Source: Lactobacillus selangorensis (lineage in GTDB: Bacteria; Bacillota; Bacilli; Lactobacillales; Lactobacillaceae). From it: a stretch of 64,000 nucleotides of DNA. The notes beneath the pieces are model-generated. The model did no database searches and was not told where the DNA came from. It saw nothing but the letters and a program-made list of their open reading frames with translations. Below, piece by piece: positions 1-9,844 of the stretch. Positions within the stretch are counted from its first letter, which is position 1; each line of letters begins with the position of its first letter. Where the stretch lies: NCBI RefSeq assembly GCF_001437205.1, contig NZ_JQAZ01000008.1, positions 20,420-84,419 of the forward strand. The letters are read 5' to 3'. The position numbers and the translations under genes are program-made.

Positions 1-347
1 TGCGGATCACACGTTCTTTAGTTCGTGATCACGAGCTTGATCGGACTAATGTTGGACTTGATTTCTTTGATGCGACGATCAATCGTGTTGCTGCTTGGGT
101 CATCGGCGCACGTGCTACTCAAAAAGCTTTCTTACAAGCGATGCTGGCTCCCATCGACCAATTAAAGCAGGAAGAAAACACGTATGACTTTACCACTCGT
201 CTGGCGGTTACCGAAGAATTAAAATCATATCCATTTGGTGCTGTTTGGGATGAATTCTGTTTACAGAATAATGTTCCAGTCGGGACGGATTGGCTGAATA
301 ATATCCATCAGTATGAAAAAGATGTTCAATTCAAACGAGAAGACTAA
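1..347 (+). CDS. rhaA: L-rhamnose isomerase, C-terminal fragment
   Basis: Only the last ~114 codons are in the window, read from base 3. The enzyme interconverts L-rhamnose and L-rhamnulose, the first step of rhamnose catabolism. The fragment contains [15 protein letters not shown] and, near the end, [17 protein letters not shown], both close to the C-terminal end of known RhaA proteins as I remember them. rhaD follows after 20 bases, so this is the tail of a rhamnose operon whose other genes lie to the left. The metal-binding residues of RhaA are outside the window. Confidence 0.93.
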   Translation, partial: RITRSLVRDHELDRTNVGLDFFDATINRVAAWVIGARATQKAFLQAMLAPIDQLKQEENTYDFTTRLAVTEELKSYPFGAVWDEFCLQNNVPVGTDWLNNIHQYEKDVQFKRED

Positions 348-367
348 TTTTAAAGGAGAAGCAAAAA

Positions 368-1198
368 ATGACTAAATTTATCGATTCTGAATTTGTAAAA
401 GGCCTTGGCGATGTAACGACTAACTTGTACCAGCATGGGTGGGATGAACGTAATGGCGGCAATGTCAGCTACCGGATCATGGATGATGAAGTTGCTCAGT
501 TTGAAGATACAGGCAAAGTACTTCGCAACATTCCGATTGATTTCGATGCGACTAAATTAGCCGGTCAATATTTCTTAGTAACCGGCACTGGCCGTTACTT
601 TAAAAATATTAAAAACTTTCCAGAACGTGATACCGGTTTAGTTCGAATCGCTGACAATGGGACCAGCGTCGACTTGATGTGGGGGTTCAATGATGGCGGC
701 GAACCAACCAGTGAATTTCCATCTCATCTGATGAGCCACATTGCGCGTCAGGCAGTTGATAAAGATCAGCGGATTATCATGCACTGTCATCCAACCAATA
801 TTGTTGCCATGACCTTTACCCAGCCGTTGGATTCTAAATCATTTACACGGACGATTTGGAAGATGCATCCAGAAGGCATCGTTGTCATTCCAGAAGGCTT
901 AGCTGTTATTCCATATATGTGCCCAGGGACTGTTCAAATCGGTGAAACAACTGCTCAGCAAATGGAACGCTTCAGAACCGTTATTTGGCCGCATCACGGT
1001 GTCTTTGCTGCCGGTGATTCTTTGGATGAAACACTTGGAATTATCGAAACCATTGAAAAGTCAGCTTTAATCTTTACAACGATTCAGGCTCAAGGTGGCA
1101 AGATGATCAACTGCATCACCGATGATGACCTCCGTGATTTGGTCGACCGTTTTGATTTGCCTGCAAACCGTGAATTCCTCTACATCAAGAAGCCTTAA
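368..1198 (+). CDS. rhaD: L-rhamnulose-1-phosphate aldolase
   Basis: Class II zinc aldolase of 276 residues that splits L-rhamnulose 1-phosphate into dihydroxyacetone phosphate and L-lactaldehyde. Length matches the E. coli enzyme (274). The zinc ligands are visible as HCH at residues 139-141 and the HH pair at 209-210, and the likely catalytic Glu is E116 in PTSEFPSHL. The N-terminal GNVSYR segment is typical of the class II aldolase/adducin fold. An AAAGGAG site precedes the ATG and rhaA ends 20 bases upstream, so the two are co-transcribed. It supplies the end-point for rhamnose released by the GH78 enzymes encoded further right. Confidence 0.95.
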   Translation: MTKFIDSEFVKGLGDVTTNLYQHGWDERNGGNVSYRIMDDEVAQFEDTGKVLRNIPIDFDATKLAGQYFLVTGTGRYFKNIKNFPERDTGLVRIADNGTSVDLMWGFNDGGEPTSEFPSHLMSHIARQAVDKDQRIIMHCHPTNIVAMTFTQPLDSKSFTRTIWKMHPEGIVVIPEGLAVIPYMCPGTVQIGETTAQQMERFRTVIWPHHGVFAAGDSLDETLGIIETIEKSALIFTTIQAQGGKMINCITDDDLRDLVDRFDLPANREFLYIKKP

Positions 1199-1301
1199 TT
1201 TGATGATCAAATCCTTCTTTTGATTGTGTTTCCTATTGAATCTTTTTGAAATGGATCGGTACTCCAGCCGGTCTATTTTTTTACGGAAAAGAGGTCTGTT
1301 T

Positions 1302-1982
1302 ATGAAAAAAATGCAGAATAAGCTCAGACGATTGCTGCAGCGCTGGCTGTATTGGGTTCTAGCACTCTTGATCAATGCAACCGGTCATGCACTCACAATT
1401 GCGGCTAATCTTGGCAGTGCTGTTTGGACGGCCTCGGCTGTAAATATTTACCACCTGTGGCCCTTGAGCCTGCGAATGACGCTCTTCCTGTGTGGATTTG
1501 TCGTTGCACTCGTTAATGCAGCGCTGATCCATCACTTCAGCTGGTGGCATTTTATCGGCAACTTGGGTTTTGTAATCCCGTTTAGTATTTTGATTCAATT
1601 TTTCGTTGAAAAACTGGCCATTTTCAAAATTGGCAGCTGGCCGCTCATCTTACAAATCAGCGTTGATATTATCGGTGTGATGATGGTAGCACTCGCCACT
1701 TCAATCTATCAGCGTGTCAACTTGATCTTGCATCCGAATGATGACTTAATGCAGATTTTGCGCTACCGTTATCTGCATGGCAGTGCTGCAAGGGCACAAA
1801 TGGTTCATTACGTTCCGCCGCTTATGATTATGCTGGTCACGTTTGTTTGGACACATCACTTATGGGCCGTGAATATCGGAACGCTATTTTGCCTGCTTTT
1901 TCAAGGTTCACTGATCGGCTTTTTCGATACTCATATCTTCCGGAAATTGAAGCATTATCAAATCCAGGGATTACATACATAA
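1302..1982 (+). CDS. YczE/YyaS/YitT-like integral membrane protein
   Basis: Start is placed at the ATG preceded by AAGAGG rather than at an upstream in-frame start, giving 226 residues. About five hydrophobic segments are visible. The stretch LGSAVWTASAVNIYHLW resembles the LG..PWD signature of the YczE/YyaS/YitT membrane family, and a charged cytoplasmic loop near residue 145 contains HPNDDLMQILRYRY. Function is not known; YczE in Bacillus has been linked to surfactin production, which is not transferable here. It lies 103 bases after rhaD and ends before a strong terminator, so it may be read through from the rha operon. Family assignment is moderate. Confidence 0.65.
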   Translation: MKKMQNKLRRLLQRWLYWVLALLINATGHALTIAANLGSAVWTASAVNIYHLWPLSLRMTLFLCGFVVALVNAALIHHFSWWHFIGNLGFVIPFSILIQFFVEKLAIFKIGSWPLILQISVDIIGVMMVALATSIYQRVNLILHPNDDLMQILRYRYLHGSAARAQMVHYVPPLMIMLVTFVWTHHLWAVNIGTLFCLLFQGSLIGFFDTHIFRKLKHYQIQGLHT

Positions 1983-1990
1983 AGACATTA

Positions 1991-2030
1991 AAAAATCGTC
2001 AGAATCAGAACTGATTTTGGCGATTTTTTT
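1991..2030 (+). terminator. Intrinsic terminator after the YczE-like gene
   Basis: A ~17-bp stem (AAAATCGTCAGAATCAG paired with CTGATTTTGGCGATTTT, with G-U pairs) around a tiny loop, followed by a T run. It separates the rightward rha transcript from the leftward AraC gene that ends at 2033. Confidence 0.85.
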
Positions 2031-2032
2031 GG

Positions 2033-3157
2033 CTAAATGAATTTATTTTGTTTTTGCTGACGATATTTAAAAGGTGAATGTGCGGTGACTTTTGAAAATT
2101 GGCGACTGAAATAAGCTTGATCTGAATAACCTAATTGATTTGCAATATCAGCGATTGAATTGGAAGTATAGGCTAGAAGGGTTTTAGCCTCTTGGATTTT
2201 TCGTTCGGTAATATAGGCACCAACGGTCATATGGGTTGATTCCTTGAAAAGCTTCATAAGATAGGATGAACTGATTCCTAAGTAGGAAGCAATGTCTGAA
2301 ACTGAAATAGTATGAGAAATATTTTTAGCAATATAATCCTGGGCTTTGGTCACTAAAGGCAAGGAATTTGTTCGTTTGCTGTGTTGAATTTTTTGGATAA
2401 AGTTTAGTCCAATATTTAAAATATAATTATGTAAATCATCGATGCTAGGCATTTGTTCGATTTCTTGTATATAGTTATCGCTGAGTGCATAAGCTTCTTC
2501 AGGAAGTACAGCTGCTCGTAATGAGGCACGTGTGAAGAGAGTGGTGGCAACGATTGCTAAATCCTTTTGATTACGCAGGGTGCTAGTTGTATTTAATAAA
2601 CCAGGTTCGCCGGAAGCTAAAAAGTCATCAAAATAACTTGTGAACCTTTTAACGTCGCCTTTGCTAAGAGCATCTAGCATCCGCGATTCTGCGTTATTAC
2701 TATTGTGCGGATGAATATTATCGATTAGTTTTTTTGAGTTTTCAGATTCAATATTTAATGATTTAACATCAATTATATTTTGATTTGGAAGTTCTTGATA
2801 TAGATCGAAATATAGTTGTTTAGTGATGGCAATCATTTTTGGCAAAAACTGAACACCATTTTTAAATTCTAACTGCTCATTGTTGTTTGTATAGATTGGG
2901 AGCGGCTGACTCCAAAGCATCAAGTAATGATCACTGTTAGTGCGAATAAATGAAAGTATATTTGCTTGCTGAACTAAGAAAATATAAACGGCGGCGTCAT
3001 CAGTAATATGTTTTTTTAAAACATCAATGAAGTGCTGCGGCGGAAGATGACTTAAAGCAGGATATTGCCAAGTTAAATGATTTAATTCAGAATCAAATAA
3101 AAACAAAGGAACTTCAGTTGCTGCGTAAAATAATTTAAGAATTTCTTCTGTAAGCAT
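2033..3157 (-). CDS. AraC-family transcriptional regulator
   Basis: 374 residues. The last ~100 residues form a double helix-turn-helix of the AraC type: VSDIASYLGISSSYLMKLFKE for the first HTH and IADIANQLGYSDQAYFSRQFSK for the second, ending in SPFKYRQ. The N-terminal ~260 residues are not a recognisable cupin and may be a separate sensor region, unlike the other three AraC genes of the island. It is divergent from the MFS-GH3-GH78 operon with 161 bases between start codons, so it most likely controls that operon, probably as an activator responding to rhamnose or a rhamnoside. Base composition is AT-rich like the operon it faces. Confidence 0.85.
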   Translation of the reverse strand: MLTEEILKLFYAATEVPLFLFDSELNHLTWQYPALSHLPPQHFIDVLKKHITDDAAVYIFLVQQANILSFIRTNSDHYLMLWSQPLPIYTNNNEQLEFKNGVQFLPKMIAITKQLYFDLYQELPNQNIIDVKSLNIESENSKKLIDNIHPHNSNNAESRMLDALSKGDVKRFTSYFDDFLASGEPGLLNTTSTLRNQKDLAIVATTLFTRASLRAAVLPEEAYALSDNYIQEIEQMPSIDDLHNYILNIGLNFIQKIQHSKRTNSLPLVTKAQDYIAKNISHTISVSDIASYLGISSSYLMKLFKESTHMTVGAYITERKIQEAKTLLAYTSNSIADIANQLGYSDQAYFSRQFSKVTAHSPFKYRQQKQNKFI

Positions 3158-3241
3158 GATTTGCCAGCCTTTCTATTAAAATAGAATTCATCTTTATGCT
3201 TTATTATGCAAAAAATAATACAAAAGTACAAGAATCGCCTT

Positions 3242-3276
3242 TAGAAAGCGATTACAATTTTTCTTGTAAGCTTACA
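3242..3276 (+). promoter_or_regulatory. cre-like site and adjoining palindromes upstream of the MFS gene
   Basis: TAGAAAGCGATTACA at 3242-3256 matches the cre consensus WTGNAANCGNWNNCA at 14 of 15 positions by eye. Immediately downstream TGTAAGCTTACA (3265-3276) is a perfect 12-bp palindrome, and TTACAA/TTGTAA (3252-3257 and 3264-3269) form an inverted pair. Expected roles are CcpA-mediated catabolite repression and binding of a second regulator of the rhamnosidase operon. Confidence 0.6.
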
Positions 3277-3318
3277 GAGTTATTTTTTAATAACGATAAT
3301 ATCAAGGAGGAATTAAAA

Positions 3319-4545
3319 ATGAAAACAGCATCCGGTTTTAAGAAAGTAATGTTAATTGTTTCACTGCTGCTTTTGAATATTGTTGAACAGGCGGCGAGTG
3401 CAATTTCTGCTTCTATTCCACAAATGGCTGCATCATTTCCGCAACATTCGGAAGTTCAAATTGAATTAGTAACAACAGTTGTGTCAATCTCAGTTACAAT
3501 TTTTGTTTTAGTCAGTGGTTTAGTTATTAAGAAAATCGGTCAAAAACAAACGGCCATCTTAGGCTTGGTTATTGCCTCAGTAGCTTCAATCGTTCCGGCT
3601 TTTTCGAATAGTTTTAACGTAATTATGATTTCACGAGTTGTTTTAGGGATTGGGATTGGGTTAGTCAATCCATTGGCAATTAGTTTGATTGGTGAGTTTT
3701 TTCATGGAGATACATTAGCAAGTTTGATGGGTTGGCGAACAGCCGTTGCAAGTATCGGTGTTTCAGTGATGACCTTCTTAGCTGGGCAATTATTGAAAAT
3801 TAACTGGCATGCCTCATACCTTGTTTATTTACTGTTTATTCCAGCATTGATCCTATTTTTCTTCTTTGTTCCATCGCCGGAAAAAATGGTCGCAGAGCAA
3901 GAAACTGAAAATAAAGATGGAAAAAAAGAATCAGAAGAAACAAATACAGAACCAGCTACTGAAAATGGACATTCCTCTTTGCTGATCGTAATTGGGTTGA
4001 GTCTGTTGCTAATGGTTTATATGGCTTGTGCAATGATTTCATATATTAAAATGGCGTTAATGTATATTCAGACAGGTATCGGGTCTCCTTCACAGGCCAG
4101 CACGGTAATCAGTGTATTGGGCTTTGCACAGTTAATTGGTGGTGCTTTATTCGGATTGACCTATAAAAAGTTACACCGTAACGTTCTGCCTTTAGGGGTT
4201 GGATTGAGCGGGATTCTGATGGTTCTAATGACATTCACAAAATCTAATGGCATGATCATGCTGCTTGGCGGATTAAGCGGATTATTTGGCGGTTTAGCAG
4301 TTCCGTATATTTTCACCCGCATTTCGCAAGTTTCAAATACGAAGACAGCGCCATTACATAATGCGTTTGCATTGGTGGGCTCAAACCTCGGTTCCTTTGT
4401 TGCTCCAATTCTAGCTAGTGTTTTGGGCGCAACTGCAGTGCTTTCCTTGCGTAATGCCGGATACGTAATTGTAGCACTTGCTGTAATTGTTCTGGTTGTC
4501 TTCATTTTTGATAGTCAAAAGACGAAGGCACCATCGGCAGATTAG
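3319..4545 (+). CDS. MFS transporter, probable glycoside importer
   Basis: 408 residues when started at the ATG preceded by AAGGAGG (3304-3310); the longer in-frame extension has no good ribosome site. About 12 hydrophobic segments occur, split by an acidic, Glu/Lys-rich central loop (residues ~190-220, EQETENKDGKKESEETNTE region) typical of the cytoplasmic loop of MFS permeases. GVVLGIGIGLVNPLAISLIGEFF-like residues in segment 4 are typical of drug/sugar MFS proteins. It is the first gene of an operon with GH3 and GH78 enzymes, so its cargo is inferred to be a small rhamnosylated glycoside. It resembles the broken MFS gene at 22359. Substrate is inference only. Confidence 0.85.
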   Translation: MKTASGFKKVMLIVSLLLLNIVEQAASAISASIPQMAASFPQHSEVQIELVTTVVSISVTIFVLVSGLVIKKIGQKQTAILGLVIASVASIVPAFSNSFNVIMISRVVLGIGIGLVNPLAISLIGEFFHGDTLASLMGWRTAVASIGVSVMTFLAGQLLKINWHASYLVYLLFIPALILFFFFVPSPEKMVAEQETENKDGKKESEETNTEPATENGHSSLLIVIGLSLLLMVYMACAMISYIKMALMYIQTGIGSPSQASTVISVLGFAQLIGGALFGLTYKKLHRNVLPLGVGLSGILMVLMTFTKSNGMIMLLGGLSGLFGGLAVPYIFTRISQVSNTKTAPLHNAFALVGSNLGSFVAPILASVLGATAVLSLRNAGYVIVALAVIVLVVFIFDSQKTKAPSAD

Positions 4546-4572
4546 CAATTATCATTCTGGAGGAAAGAGAAT

Positions 4573-6222
4573 ATGTTAAATATGCATCAAAAACCATTTT
4601 ACTTAAATGATGATCAAATTAAGTGGGTCAAAGATACGGCAGAAAAATTATCAACAGACGAAAAAATCGGTCAATTATTCGTGCCAATCGGATATTCAAC
4701 TGATCACGATTATATTGACAGCTTGTTAAAGCATCACATCGGCGGATTATTCTTCCGGTCTGCTCACTTAGAAGAATTACGAGCAACTTTTAACTATGCA
4801 CAGCAAAATAGCAAGGTGCCATTATTAACACCGGCTAATTTGGAAAGTGGCGGTGATGGTGCAGTATTAGAAGGCACAGGATATGCCCCACAAATGGCTG
4901 TGGCTGCTGCTGGTAATAAAAAATATGCTTATGAATTAGGCAAGATTGCCGCTGAAGATGCAAAAGCTGCCGGAATCAATTGGGGATTTGCACCGGTCGT
5001 TGATTTAGATTTGAATTTTCACAGTCCAATCATGAATGTTCGAACTTATGGTGATGACACAGAGCGTGATATTGCTTTTTCAAAGCAGTTTATTCAAGCC
5101 TTTCATGATCAGAATATGATGACATCAATTAAGCATTTTCCTGGTGATGGGATTGATGAGCGTGATCAGCATTTGCTGACCTCTGTTAATTCATTGCCAT
5201 TATCGAGCTGGTGGAAGACTTACGGCAAGATTTATCGTGAACTGATTGATTTTGGAACCAAGGCTGTAATGGTGGGCCATATTGCATTCCCTGCTTATTC
5301 GCATAATCAAATTCCGGCATCATTAAACGAGCAATTATTGGAAGGATTGTTACGGCATGATTTAGGTTTTAATGGGCTTATTATTACCGACGCCACACCA
5401 ATGGTTGGATTTTCAACGGCAATGCCGCGTTATCAAGCCGTTCCGACTGCAATTCAAAATGGCTGCGATATGTTCTTGTTCAATCACGACTTTGAAGAAG
5501 ATGTTTCTTATATGAAAGATGGGCTTAAGAATGGTTTGCTAACAGAAAAGCGTTTGGATGAAGCAGTATTACGGATTTTAGCAACCAAGGCGTCATTAAA
5601 TTTGAATCAAGACGTGTCCATACCGTCGAAGCCGTTAATTGATTATAAAAAGGAGCAGCAGGAAATTGCCGATCAATCAATTACCTTAGTAAAAGATGAT
5701 CAAAACATTTTGCCATTAGCAGCTCAAAAACAAAAGCGAGTTTTGCTTGAAGTTTTAGGCGGATTTGCATCTAATCAGCGAGTTGAAGAGACATTACAGA
5801 ACGAATTAACAAAACGCGGATTTGAAGTAACTCTTTATCGGCCGGAAAAAAATTTTGTAGATCTTGGGTCTGTTGCCGATTTTAAGAGTAAGTATGATTT
5901 AGTTCTTTATGCAGCCAATATTGAAAATGCAAGTAACCAAACAACGGCACGTATCAATTGGAAGACACTTTATGGGCTAGGGAACAATCTGCCATGGTTT
6001 GTACAAGAAGTGCCAACTGTGCTTGTTAGTTTTGGCAATCCATATCATATGTTTGATATGCCAATGGTTAAAACAGTCGTAAATGCATATAGTAATTATG
6101 AACATTTTATTAAAGCAGCAGTTGCAAAATTAGTCGGTGAACAGGAGTTCAAAGGTCACAGTCCAATTGATCCGAATTGTAAGAACATTAAACTGAAAGA
6201 GTTGATGAATAATGCAGATTAG
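4573..6222 (+). CDS. Glycoside hydrolase family 3 protein, NagZ-like
   Basis: 549 residues, no signal peptide, so cytosolic. Residues ~20-340 are a GH3 N-terminal barrel: KHFPGDG at 187-193, the D198-Q-H200 dyad, and the nucleophile candidate D273 in IITDATPM. A D-x-H dyad in this loop is the hallmark of NagZ-type beta-N-acetylhexosaminidases/phosphorylases rather than classical beta-glucosidases. Residues ~370-549 are a GH3 C-terminal alpha/beta domain starting ITLVKDDQNILPL. It starts 27 bases after the MFS gene behind GGAGG and overlaps the next gene by 11 bases. It is paralogous to the gene at 13974. The substrate is not certain; a hexosaminide or a hexoside of a rhamnose-containing glycoside are both possible. 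Confidence 0.85.
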   Translation: MLNMHQKPFYLNDDQIKWVKDTAEKLSTDEKIGQLFVPIGYSTDHDYIDSLLKHHIGGLFFRSAHLEELRATFNYAQQNSKVPLLTPANLESGGDGAVLEGTGYAPQMAVAAAGNKKYAYELGKIAAEDAKAAGINWGFAPVVDLDLNFHSPIMNVRTYGDDTERDIAFSKQFIQAFHDQNMMTSIKHFPGDGIDERDQHLLTSVNSLPLSSWWKTYGKIYRELIDFGTKAVMVGHIAFPAYSHNQIPASLNEQLLEGLLRHDLGFNGLIITDATPMVGFSTAMPRYQAVPTAIQNGCDMFLFNHDFEEDVSYMKDGLKNGLLTEKRLDEAVLRILATKASLNLNQDVSIPSKPLIDYKKEQQEIADQSITLVKDDQNILPLAAQKQKRVLLEVLGGFASNQRVEETLQNELTKRGFEVTLYRPEKNFVDLGSVADFKSKYDLVLYAANIENASNQTTARINWKTLYGLGNNLPWFVQEVPTVLVSFGNPYHMFDMPMVKTVVNAYSNYEHFIKAAVAKLVGEQEFKGHSPIDPNCKNIKLKELMNNAD

Positions 6223-8710
6223 TGAGTTACAAGTTAATGGACTAACAGCGCCATTAGGTTATTCGTTACCGTATTTGACTTTTTCGTGGCGCTTAGATAG
6301 TACAGATTCTGAACAAGTTGATGCACAAGAAATTGTTGTTGCAACCGATCCGAACTATGATGTAGTTGTTTATGAAGGCAAGACAAGTGCTAAGGACAAT
6401 CAATTGACGATTGACGGCGAATTTTTGCAACCGAAAACGAAATATTATTGGTCCGTTTCAAGTGGCGATGCAATTGCAGAAAGTACTTTTGAAACAGCCA
6501 AGATGAAACAACCATGGCAAGCCGATTGGGTCAGCTATCGAGGAAAACCGCAACCAAGTGTGACCTTTCAAAAAGATTATCATTTTGAAAAAAGGATTCG
6601 TTCGGCACGTTTGTATTGTTGTGCGTATGGTGTTTATGAACTCGAAATAAATGGTTGTCATGTGTCAGATGAATACTTATTGCCGGGTTATCATAGTTAC
6701 GATCTTGTTCAATATTATCAAACGTATGATGTCACAAAATATTTAGATTCAAAAACCAATTTAAAAATGATTACAGGTAACAGCTGGTATAAAGGACGGT
6801 TTGTCTTTGACGGGGGACAAGAAAATATTTATGGGTCACGTCAAAAGGCAATCGCAGAATTAGTTGTTTGTTATTCAGATGGAATGACGCAAACATTTGG
6901 AACTGACGATACTTGGCAGGTTATGACAAACCGGATTCAAAATAACTCGATTTATGACGGCGAGATAATTGATTTCTCAAAAGAAATTAAACCATTAACA
7001 CTGACAGTATTGTCAGATGATAAATCATTATTAACTGCACGTCTTGATCCGCCGGTAAAAAAGATGCATCAGTTAAAGCCGGTGAGGGTATTCCGTGACC
7101 AAAAGCAGCAGTTGATTTTGGATTTTGGTCAGGAAATAACTGGTTGGATCGAAGGTAAATTAACTGCGTCCGAGCATAATGTTAAATTTAGATTTGGCGA
7201 GTTGCTGCAAGATGGTGTGTTTTATACAGATAATTTACGGACCGCCAAACAACAATTTATTATTTTAAATAATACTGCTGATCGTGATGTTCGTCCGCAT
7301 TTTACTTATTTTGGATTTCGTTATGTAGCGGTTGAAGGAATAAACACTGAAAATGCTGAAAAATGGGTTGGTTATTCACTTTATAGCGATATGGAAGATC
7401 GGTTTAAGTTCAATTCGTCTCATCCCGGTTTGACCAAATTGGTTAAGAATATTCAATGGGGGCAACGTGATAATTCGTTAAGTATTCCAACTGATTGTTC
7501 ACAACGAGATGAACGGATGGGGTGGACCGGGGATGTAACACTTTTCAGTAATACGGCCGCCTACAACATGGACATGCGGGCCTTTTATACAAATTATTTG
7601 TATAACATGGCACTTGAACAAAAACAACTTGATGGTTCGATTCCGTTTTTTGTTCCATATCCTAAATTAAAACCATTTGAGGGAATCAATCCGTTTTTGG
7701 TTACAAATGGCGCCTCGACTTGGGGGGATGTTGCGACGATTTTACCGATGGTACTTTATGATCATTATCATGATGAAGGCTTATTACGAAAGACGATTCC
7801 GATTATGAAAGGCTGGGTTGACTATTTAGCAAAACGTGATCATGAGCATGGTGATCAACACCTTTGGAATTTCGATCAGCAACTTGGCGATTGGTTGGCA
7901 CTTGATAATGGGGACTCGCCGATTGGTGCAACTGATCCTAATTTGATTGCAAGTGTTTATTATTATCGTTCAACTAGCAATTTAGTGCGTGCACTTAAAA
8001 TTATTAAAGCGCCATCTGCAGATAAATATCAACTACTGACTCAAGAAATCAAAGATGCTATTTTACAAACTTACTATACAGCCGATTATGAATTGAATTT
8101 AAATCCGATTACCCAAACAGGATTAGCGTTATTATTAAGATATGGTTTATATCCAAATGATGATGTCCGTTTGAAATTAAGTTCATCTTTGCACACATTG
8201 TTGACTAACAATAAAGGAGCTCTCGATACTGGATTTATCGGCACACCAGAATTACCGCATGCATTGGTTAAGGCAGGGTTAACCAACCAAGCTTATGAGC
8301 TGCTTTTGCGTGATAAAATGCCAAGCTGGCTTTATGAAGTCAAGCAAGGTGCTACGACGGTTTGGGAACGCTGGAATTCCATTTTGCCAGATGGAAGGAT
8401 CAGCGGAACTGAGATGAATAGTTTAAATCATTATGCTTATGGTGCAATTGAAGATTTCCTGATTGAGGATGTTTTAGGAATCAAATTGCCACAAGGACAT
8501 GATGAAAATTATAAAATCAATCCATTGTACAGCAATCAAGTTGATTGGGTTTGCGGAAGCTTAAAAGTGCCTAATGGAACGATAAATGTTTATTGGGAGA
8601 GTATACCTACCATGAAATTGGTCGTGGATATTCCGATTCGAACAACTGCTGATGTCGTTTCTCCGACCGGAAAAAAGTTGAAATTAAATAGCGGTCATTA
8701 TGAAATTTAA
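6212..8710 (+). CDS. Alpha-L-rhamnosidase, GH78
   Basis: 832 residues, no signal peptide. The layout follows bacterial GH78: N-terminal beta domains, an (alpha/alpha)6 barrel, and a C-terminal beta sandwich. The acidic cluster is visible as D428, RDE at 432-434 and D441 in PTDCSQRDERMGWTGD, with the second catalytic Glu at E719 in GATTVWERW. These match the Asp/Glu pairs described for Bacillus RhaB. The start overlaps the GH3 stop by 11 bases, suggesting translational coupling. Released rhamnose would enter the rha pathway encoded just left. It shares the family and layout with the GH78 at 11156 but is shorter by about 100 residues and much more AT-rich. Confidence 0.93.
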   Translation: MQISELQVNGLTAPLGYSLPYLTFSWRLDSTDSEQVDAQEIVVATDPNYDVVVYEGKTSAKDNQLTIDGEFLQPKTKYYWSVSSGDAIAESTFETAKMKQPWQADWVSYRGKPQPSVTFQKDYHFEKRIRSARLYCCAYGVYELEINGCHVSDEYLLPGYHSYDLVQYYQTYDVTKYLDSKTNLKMITGNSWYKGRFVFDGGQENIYGSRQKAIAELVVCYSDGMTQTFGTDDTWQVMTNRIQNNSIYDGEIIDFSKEIKPLTLTVLSDDKSLLTARLDPPVKKMHQLKPVRVFRDQKQQLILDFGQEITGWIEGKLTASEHNVKFRFGELLQDGVFYTDNLRTAKQQFIILNNTADRDVRPHFTYFGFRYVAVEGINTENAEKWVGYSLYSDMEDRFKFNSSHPGLTKLVKNIQWGQRDNSLSIPTDCSQRDERMGWTGDVTLFSNTAAYNMDMRAFYTNYLYNMALEQKQLDGSIPFFVPYPKLKPFEGINPFLVTNGASTWGDVATILPMVLYDHYHDEGLLRKTIPIMKGWVDYLAKRDHEHGDQHLWNFDQQLGDWLALDNGDSPIGATDPNLIASVYYYRSTSNLVRALKIIKAPSADKYQLLTQEIKDAILQTYYTADYELNLNPITQTGLALLLRYGLYPNDDVRLKLSSSLHTLLTNNKGALDTGFIGTPELPHALVKAGLTNQAYELLLRDKMPSWLYEVKQGATTVWERWNSILPDGRISGTEMNSLNHYAYGAIEDFLIEDVLGIKLPQGHDENYKINPLYSNQVDWVCGSLKVPNGTINVYWESIPTMKLVVDIPIRTTADVVSPTGKKLKLNSGHYEI

Positions 8711-8722
8711 GATGAATAGTTA

Positions 8723-8752
8723 AAAAGGTCGATTAAAATCGGCCTTTTGTTG
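8723..8752 (+). terminator. Terminator between converging GH78 and AraC genes
   Basis: AAAAGGTCGATT paired with AATCGGCCTTTT (12-bp stem, two-base loop) with A and T runs on the two sides, so it can serve both the rightward GH78 operon and the leftward AraC gene ending at 8776. Confidence 0.85.
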
Positions 8753-8775
8753 CGCGCTAAAAAAAGATTCTGTTT

Positions 8776-9744
8776 TTATTGATGCTGCATACGAAAGGTC
8801 TTTGGGGTGGTATGTAAATATTTTCGGTACAATTTGAATAGCGAAGTTGGACTCTTAAAGCCGATCATTTCGGAAATATTTTCAATTGAATAATTCGTAT
8901 TCGTCAGGAGAGTTCGGCTTCGTGCCAATCTTTTTTGATCAAGCAAACTTTGAAAAGTTTGGCCCGTTGTTTTCTTGAGCATATTGCCTAAATAATTCTT
9001 GTTATAACCAAAATGTTTTGCAAGGGTTTTAAGTGACAAATCACTATAGTGGGTGTCAATATATTGTAAGATTGCGAGCTCAGGGTCGGCCGATTTTGCG
9101 ATCTGATTCGTTTGTGATTCAACCGTATTAGCTAATTCGATGAGCAAGGTTGAAAGCAGCAGATTCAAAGATTTATTACGATCCTGATTTTTAGAAAGGC
9201 TCTTCACAATCATCATTTTGATGAGCTCATTTGCCATCTCGTTTTGGCCGACATTAAATAAAATGAAATTATTGTGGACTGCATTCACAATTGCCGCATT
9301 CAGCATGAATTTTGTGACGAGACTTTCAGAATCCGCAAGATTGTGCGTAATATTGTTGAAAATAGAAACATCACGGACCCCGATATTGATCAGAATGTCA
9401 TTGGGACCAATGGAGTCGATCCGTTGAACAATATCTTTATCCATTAAAATTAGGTCGTTTTGGTTTAACACTATTTTTTCATCGTTGATGTATTGGGTAC
9501 AGTGACCAGAATACATGTAATTAAATTCAATGAAGTTATGGCGATGTGCCGGTGTATAAGAAAAGCGCCGACTTTTATTGACGAAAATATTGCCTTGTTT
9601 AAAGAGCGTTTTGCAGGGGATGGTCGGAATATTACCATCACGATAATCTAAATGAATGGGGTTCATATTTTGCTGCCGCTCTTTTTGCAGGCGTTCAATG
9701 GGGTCCTCCTTGCGAAGAAATTCATCAAGCTGTTTTTGGTCCAT
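8776..9744 (-). CDS. AraC-family regulator with cupin-type sensor
   Basis: 322 residues. Residues ~70-130 look like an AraC cupin sugar-sensing domain (SYTPAHRHNFIEFNYMYSGH, then NQNDLILMDKDIVQRI). The C-terminal ~100 residues give two HTH motifs (LKTLAKHFGYNKNYLGNMLKK and IENISEMIGFKSPTSLFKLYRK) and end TPKTFRMQ. The ATG is preceded by TTTGGAGATG. It is divergent from galM across 165 bases and follows the GH78 operon tail-to-tail. Related in layout to the AraC genes at 15876 and 19415; the three look like paralogues that expanded within the island. Confidence 0.87.
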   Translation of the reverse strand: MDQKQLDEFLRKEDPIERLQKERQQNMNPIHLDYRDGNIPTIPCKTLFKQGNIFVNKSRRFSYTPAHRHNFIEFNYMYSGHCTQYINDEKIVLNQNDLILMDKDIVQRIDSIGPNDILINIGVRDVSIFNNITHNLADSESLVTKFMLNAAIVNAVHNNFILFNVGQNEMANELIKMMIVKSLSKNQDRNKSLNLLLSTLLIELANTVESQTNQIAKSADPELAILQYIDTHYSDLSLKTLAKHFGYNKNYLGNMLKKTTGQTFQSLLDQKRLARSRTLLTNTNYSIENISEMIGFKSPTSLFKLYRKYLHTTPKTFRMQHQ

Positions 9745-9844
9745 TTGATCATCTCCAAATATTGTTGATTTCCATGAAATATGTCTTTAAAAGGCCTAAA
9801 AGATAACATCCGTACTCTTGCAATGTTCATCTGTACAAATGCCA

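Noticed and set aside
1067..1375. 102-residue leftward ORF across the rhaD end
   Set aside because: Antisense to clear coding sequence and with no ribosome site or homology.
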